From: Phycisphaerales bacterium
GTDB taxonomy: Bacteria > Planctomycetota > Phycisphaerae > Tepidisphaerales > Tepidisphaeraceae
Reading direction: 5' to 3'
Length of the DNA: 12,170 bases
NCBI GenBank assembly: GCA_003153655.1
Contig: PMAK01000267.1
Span: 1-12,170, forward strand
Part shown: positions 7,296 to 12,170 of the stretch, one piece after another
Layout: every line of letters begins with the position of its first letter
Position numbering within the stretch: the stretch's first letter is position 1
Notes under the pieces: generated by a model
What the model saw: the letters and a program-made list of their open reading frames with translations, nothing else
The model's database searches: none
Told to the model about the DNA's origin: nothing
Made by a program: the position numbers and the translations under genes

Positions 7296-8144
7296 GTGTT
7301 CGGCTCACATCTTTCCATCGCGGGGGGACTTCACTTGGCGCTGCTTGAAGCGGAGCGGCTTCAGTTCGACACGGTGCAGGTGTTTACGAAGAATCAGCAG
7401 CAGTGGAAATGCAAGCCGCTGACGGCTGATGCGATAGAGCCTTGGAAAACGCATTGCAAACGGCTTGGATTTCGTCAGACCGTGAGTCACGACAGTTATC
7501 TGATCAATTTGGCTTCGCCGGATGATCGGCTTTGGAATGCCAGTATAGATTTGTTTATCGAGGAGCTTTCGCGGTGCGCGCTGCTGGGGATTCCGTATCT
7601 GGTGACGCATCCGGGGGCGCATGTTGGTTCAGGTGAAGAGGCGGGATTGAGGCGGGTGGCTGCGGGGCTGGATCGGGCCTACGCGGCGCCGGGGGTTGAG
7701 GAGGTTGTCACCTGCCTGGAAATCACGGCTGGGCAGGGGAGTTCGCTGGGTTACAAGCTGGAGCATCTGGCGGAGATTATTTCACGATCAAAAGAGCCGA
7801 GCCATTTTGGGGTATGTCTCGACACGGCGCATCTTTTTGCGGCGGGATATGATTTTCGGGGGAAGGGGTATGCTAAATTTCGTAAGGAATTGGAATCGAT
7901 GGTCGGGCTTGGGCGCGTGAAGGTGCTGCATTTGAATGATTCGAAGAAGGATCTCGGCAGCCGGGTGGATCGGCATGACCATATCGGCTTGGGAAAGATT
8001 GGGAAGGAGGGGTTTATTCCGTTTGTTCGCGAGGAGGCGTTTTTGGGGATTCCTAAGATTCTGGAGACGCCTAAAGATAAGCATCCGTCGGGGCGGTTGT
8101 GGGATGAGGTTAATCTTGAGACATTGCGGGGGTTGATGGGATGA
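7296..8144 (+). CDS. nfo: Endonuclease IV (AP endonuclease Nfo)
   Basis: Nfo cuts DNA 5' to abasic sites and removes blocking groups such as 3'-phosphoglycolate, feeding repair synthesis and ligation. The 282-residue length is typical. All nine zinc ligands of the E. coli enzyme have counterparts: H65 (SHDSYLINL), H105 (THPGAH), E142 (LEITAGQG), D176 and H179 (CLDTAH), H212 (HLNDSK), D225 and H227 (VDRHDHIG) and E257 (ILETP). The N terminus MFGSHLSIAGG fits the family, so the GTG start is right even though no Shine-Dalgarno is seen. It begins directly after the TGA of the HAD gene, which suggests reinitiation by the same ribosomes. A strong hairpin terminator begins five bases after its stop and ends the run. 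Confidence 0.96.
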   Translation: MFGSHLSIAGGLHLALLEAERLQFDTVQVFTKNQQQWKCKPLTADAIEPWKTHCKRLGFRQTVSHDSYLINLASPDDRLWNASIDLFIEELSRCALLGIPYLVTHPGAHVGSGEEAGLRRVAAGLDRAYAAPGVEEVVTCLEITAGQGSSLGYKLEHLAEIISRSKEPSHFGVCLDTAHLFAAGYDFRGKGYAKFRKELESMVGLGRVKVLHLNDSKKDLGSRVDRHDHIGLGKIGKEGFIPFVREEAFLGIPKILETPKDKHPSGRLWDEVNLETLRGLMG

Positions 8145-8148
8145 ATGC

Positions 8149-8181
8149 AAATGCGACCCCGATGTAATCGGGGTTGCATTT

Positions 8182-8188
<7 letters not shown>
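8149..8188 (+). terminator. Intrinsic terminator after nfo
   Basis: AAATGCGACCCCGAT (8149-8163) pairs with ATCGGGGTTGCATTT (8167-8181) over 15 positions with only one G-U pair, closing a three-base GTA loop. CTCTTTT (8182-8188) follows. A long GC-centred stem plus a T-rich tail is the classic intrinsic terminator form. It separates the upstream run from ligA. The arms are A-rich on the 5' side and T-rich on the 3' side, but no gene on the minus strand ends here, so a two-way role is not needed. Confidence 0.85.
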
Positions 8189-10228
<2,040 letters not shown>

Positions 10229-10229
10229 A

Positions 10230-10775
10230 TCACTGCGGCTGATAGTTGAACTTCTGTCCGCCCACCGAGGCTTCGGTCATCAAACCACCTTTAACACCGA
10301 TGAAGACGCTCATGCCGTGCTGCCATTTAGCATCTGCGCCCGCACCGGCCTTGGCGGCGACGGCGGAGGCATCAGCGGCAAAGGTCAATTGTCCTGCCTG
10401 AAACGCCTGCAAAGCGTCGGCATTTTGGAAGAGAACCAACTCGGCATAAGTCTCGCCGCCAACGGAGGCGCCGACCGTGGCCTGGGTCATATCGGCGAAT
10501 CCGACGCGCTTGCCCTGTTGATAGACTTCGCCTTGGCCGTATGCGCCGCCGACGCCGACAGCGCCCTTGCCGATTGATGGGAAGATGGCGTATCCGTAGG
10601 AATTGTCGATCAAGTTGCCGAGGCTGGGATCCTGGGTTCTAAAGTCTTGTACGGCCGCCGAGGCGTCGGTGGTCAACTCGGACTTTTCTGAACGGGTTTC
10701 AGGAGCCGTGGAACATCCACCAATAAATATCGCCGCAGCGCCAAAAGCGGCCAGAATCAAAGTTGGAAACCGCAT
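10230..10775 (-). CDS. SYLF-domain (YSC84/DUF500-type) lipoprotein
   Basis: The 181-residue product starts with a lipoprotein signal peptide: MRFPT, a hydrophobic stretch, then IGGC with the lipidated cysteine C21 followed by Ser, which favours outer-membrane sorting by the E. coli rule. The mature part is a SYLF domain, seen in YGYAIFPSIGKGAVGVGGAY (60-79), a G-rich GASVGGETYAELVLF stretch (102-116) and FIGVKGGLMTEASVGGQKF (158-176). SYLF domains bind lipids in the eukaryotic proteins studied; the bacterial role is not settled. The start is set by GGAGG six bases before the ATG at 10775; a longer frame to 10805 is less likely because it would put ten polar residues before the signal peptide. 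It lies 138 bases downstream of the TolC-type gene on the same strand. Its stop is one base from that of ligA. Confidence 0.88.
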   Translation of the reverse strand: MRFPTLILAAFGAAAIFIGGCSTAPETRSEKSELTTDASAAVQDFRTQDPSLGNLIDNSYGYAIFPSIGKGAVGVGGAYGQGEVYQQGKRVGFADMTQATVGASVGGETYAELVLFQNADALQAFQAGQLTFAADASAVAAKAGAGADAKWQHGMSVFIGVKGGLMTEASVGGQKFNYQPQ

Positions 10776-10781
10776 GGGTCT

Positions 10782-10786
10782 CCTCC
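10782..10786 (-). promoter_or_regulatory. Strong ribosome binding site of the SYLF lipoprotein gene
   Basis: Read on the minus strand, GGAGG lies six bases before the ATG at 10775. This is the strongest Shine-Dalgarno in the window and fixes the start at the signal peptide rather than at the in-frame upstream ATG (10805). Confidence 0.8.
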
Positions 10787-10879
10787 ATTTCGGGTTAAGT
10801 GGCAAACACAGGGCAGCCAGAGCGATCTCCGGCGTATTCCAGATGAGCCTAGCATTAAGGCGGAAATCGCAATACGGGG

Positions 10880-10902
10880 AAAGTTTTGCGGGAGAAAACT
10901 TT
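10880..10902 (-). repeat. AT-rich inverted repeat after the TolC-type gene
   Basis: AAAGTTTT (10880-10887) and AAAACTTT (10895-10902) are perfect eight-base inverted repeats around a seven-base GC-rich loop. They begin 11 bases beyond the stop codon of the TolC-type gene on the minus strand. The stem is mostly A-T and is not followed by a T run, so it is at best a weak terminator or pause site. It could also be an operator-like palindrome upstream of the SYLF gene. The remainder of this 138-base gap shows no clear promoter. Confidence 0.35.
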
Positions 10903-10913
10903 GGATTGCAGCT

Positions 10914-12170
10914 TCAATATCCGGCAGGCAACGTGGATGGCTGGGTTGCGGTGTGAGCGATGGCGCTGGGATGCCAATGGGATGAAGTATCCGGAGCCAG
11001 TTGTCCGGTGATGCGAAGCAGGTCGAGATAAAATACCGCGCGGCTGAAATTTTCGCTTGTGTAATTCAACTGGGCGGTGAGGAGCGTGTCCTGAGCCGTC
11101 AACACGTCGAGTGGAATGGCGAGTTGATTGCGGAGCAATTGTTGAGATTGGTCCAGCGCATCGCTGGCGGCCTGGACTTCCTGCTGGAAGCTCACCAGCA
11201 ATTTTTCAGATGTGGTCAGATTGTCATATGCGATCTGCACATCACGGTCGATCTGACGGCGAAGCTCGGCCTGATATAGCGCCGCCTGACGCAGACGCGA
11301 CCAAGCCTGACGAACATCAGCTTCGATAATTCCAGCCGAGAAGATCGGGAGATTGGCAACGAGGATCGCATCCCACTTGCTGGCTTGCGAGAAATATTCG
11401 CGATAGAGGAATCCGGCGACGTTGATGCTGACGGAGGGATAATATTGCGCGATGGCCGCATCGACTGAGTATTTGGCGGCGCGGACGGCGGCGTCGGCGG
11501 CGAGGAGATCCTGACGGGTGGCGGCGGCAGTGGCGCGGAACGCATCGATGGACAAAACGTGATCGGGAACCCCCACTTCATCAATGAGCGGCCCATCGAT
11601 TTCGGCGACGCCAATAAGAAACGCCAGCGTGTGCCGTCCGTTTCGCACGTCGCTTTCGGCTTGGGTGAGATTGGCCTGGGTGGACGCAACTTGCGCGCGG
11701 GTTTGTGCGACCTCCAGGGCGAGGGATAAATGATTTGCGAAGCGGCTCTGGGCGTCGGCGAGCCTTGCTTCCTGCAATTTCAGCGAATTTTGAAGGACCT
11801 GGACCTGCTGTTCCGAGCGGAGGACCTGGTAATAGGTCTGGGCGACTTCGAGAAGGACCGTTGCCTGGGCGTCGATGAGCAATTGACGCTGCTGAACGAT
11901 GGTTTGCTCGGTGCTCTTCAGGTTTGGATAGGAGACGAAGCTGAGATTCGCCGTGCCGACGATTGGCGCTTCGAGCCGCTGAAGCGTGTTGCCGTCGGTT
12001 CTGAAGCCTCCGGCGGTGGCGGCCACTTGCGGAGAGACATTCGCGCCGGCGGTGGTTGTGCCGATGGCGCCGGCCTGCTCGATGGTGTAATCCGGCTGAA
12101 ACGAAATTGTGGGCAGAAAATAGGAGACCGCGCGATTCTTGGCGATCAGGGCCTGAAGATAGTTTTCGCC
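10914..12170 (-). CDS. TolC-family outer membrane efflux protein (start outside window)
   Basis: TolC-type proteins form trimeric outer-membrane channels with a long periplasmic alpha-helical tunnel for efflux pumps or type I secretion. The frame stays open to the window edge; 418 residues up to the stop are visible and the N terminus with its signal peptide is missing. Both halves of the internal repeat are seen. The first has NYLQALIAKNRAVSYFLPTI (about 3-22) and a coiled coil rich in Gln, Ala and Leu (about 85-188). The second has DLLAADAAVRAAKYSVDAAI (about 221-240), YYPSVSIN (about 243-250), then a second coil with AIPLDVLTAQDTLLTAQLNY (about 351-370) and YLDLLRITGQ near the end. The last 30 or so residues are low-complexity and variable. 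The partner pump genes are not in view. The SYLF lipoprotein gene follows 138 bases downstream. Confidence 0.93.
   Translation of the reverse strand, partial: GENYLQALIAKNRAVSYFLPTISFQPDYTIEQAGAIGTTTAGANVSPQVAATAGGFRTDGNTLQRLEAPIVGTANLSFVSYPNLKSTEQTIVQQRQLLIDAQATVLLEVAQTYYQVLRSEQQVQVLQNSLKLQEARLADAQSRFANHLSLALEVAQTRAQVASTQANLTQAESDVRNGRHTLAFLIGVAEIDGPLIDEVGVPDHVLSIDAFRATAAATRQDLLAADAAVRAAKYSVDAAIAQYYPSVSINVAGFLYREYFSQASKWDAILVANLPIFSAGIIEADVRQAWSRLRQAALYQAELRRQIDRDVQIAYDNLTTSEKLLVSFQQEVQAASDALDQSQQLLRNQLAIPLDVLTAQDTLLTAQLNYTSENFSRAVFYLDLLRITGQLAPDTSSHWHPSAIAHTATQPSTLPAGY

Noticed and set aside
10820..10875. Minus-strand promoter TTGCGA...TAGGCT before the SYLF gene
   Set aside because: The spacer is only 15 bases and the -10 match is poor, so it was not listed.
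10603..10956. Plus-strand open frame of 117 codons across the SYLF start and the gap
   Set aside because: It overlaps the lipoprotein start and its ribosome binding site antisense and has no recognisable features.

Overview
The window reads as ordinary bacterial chromosome, moderately GC-rich, and most likely from a planctomycete, probably the Phycisphaerae side. The strongest clue is the C-terminal part of the protein at 4421-6592. Its 'LLPSLNRSRETANRVKCASNLRQIG' type helix (quoted here in pieces: LLPSLNRSRETANRV, then KCASNLRQIG) and its His...GDGH tail are a hallmark of planctomycetal pilin-like proteins. The general lack of Shine-Dalgarno sequences in front of yidC, mnmE, nfo and ligA fits the same group. 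This assignment is from recalled family patterns, not from a search.

Layout, left to right. At 141-890 is a calcineurin-like metallophosphoesterase, preceded by a plausible sigma70-type promoter. It is followed on the same strand, with short gaps, by yidC (membrane insertase), mnmE (tRNA U34-modifying GTPase), a secreted DUF3352-like/pilin-body fusion protein, a HAD-family phosphatase and nfo (endonuclease IV). A strong hairpin terminator at 8149-8188 closes this run. ligA (NAD+-dependent DNA ligase) follows on its own. From the right, on the minus strand, come a TolC-type outer membrane efflux protein (its start lies beyond the window) and then a SYLF-domain lipoprotein whose stop codon sits one base from that of ligA.

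How the genes fit together. YidC and MnmE are commonly neighbours in bacteria, but the usual rnpA, rpmH and jag partners are not seen here. Nfo and LigA are both base-excision/strand-break repair enzymes: Nfo opens abasic sites and cleans blocked 3' ends, LigA seals the final nick. The HAD phosphatase abuts nfo with no gap and could serve it. TolC and the SYLF lipoprotein are both envelope proteins and co-oriented.

No mobile element, CRISPR array, rRNA or tRNA gene, or defence system was seen. The more interesting points are the fusion protein with an internal pilin-like body, a divergent GTPase switch region in MnmE, the HAD-nfo coupling, and the basic C-terminal tail of YidC. No gap without a gene is longer than 300 bases.
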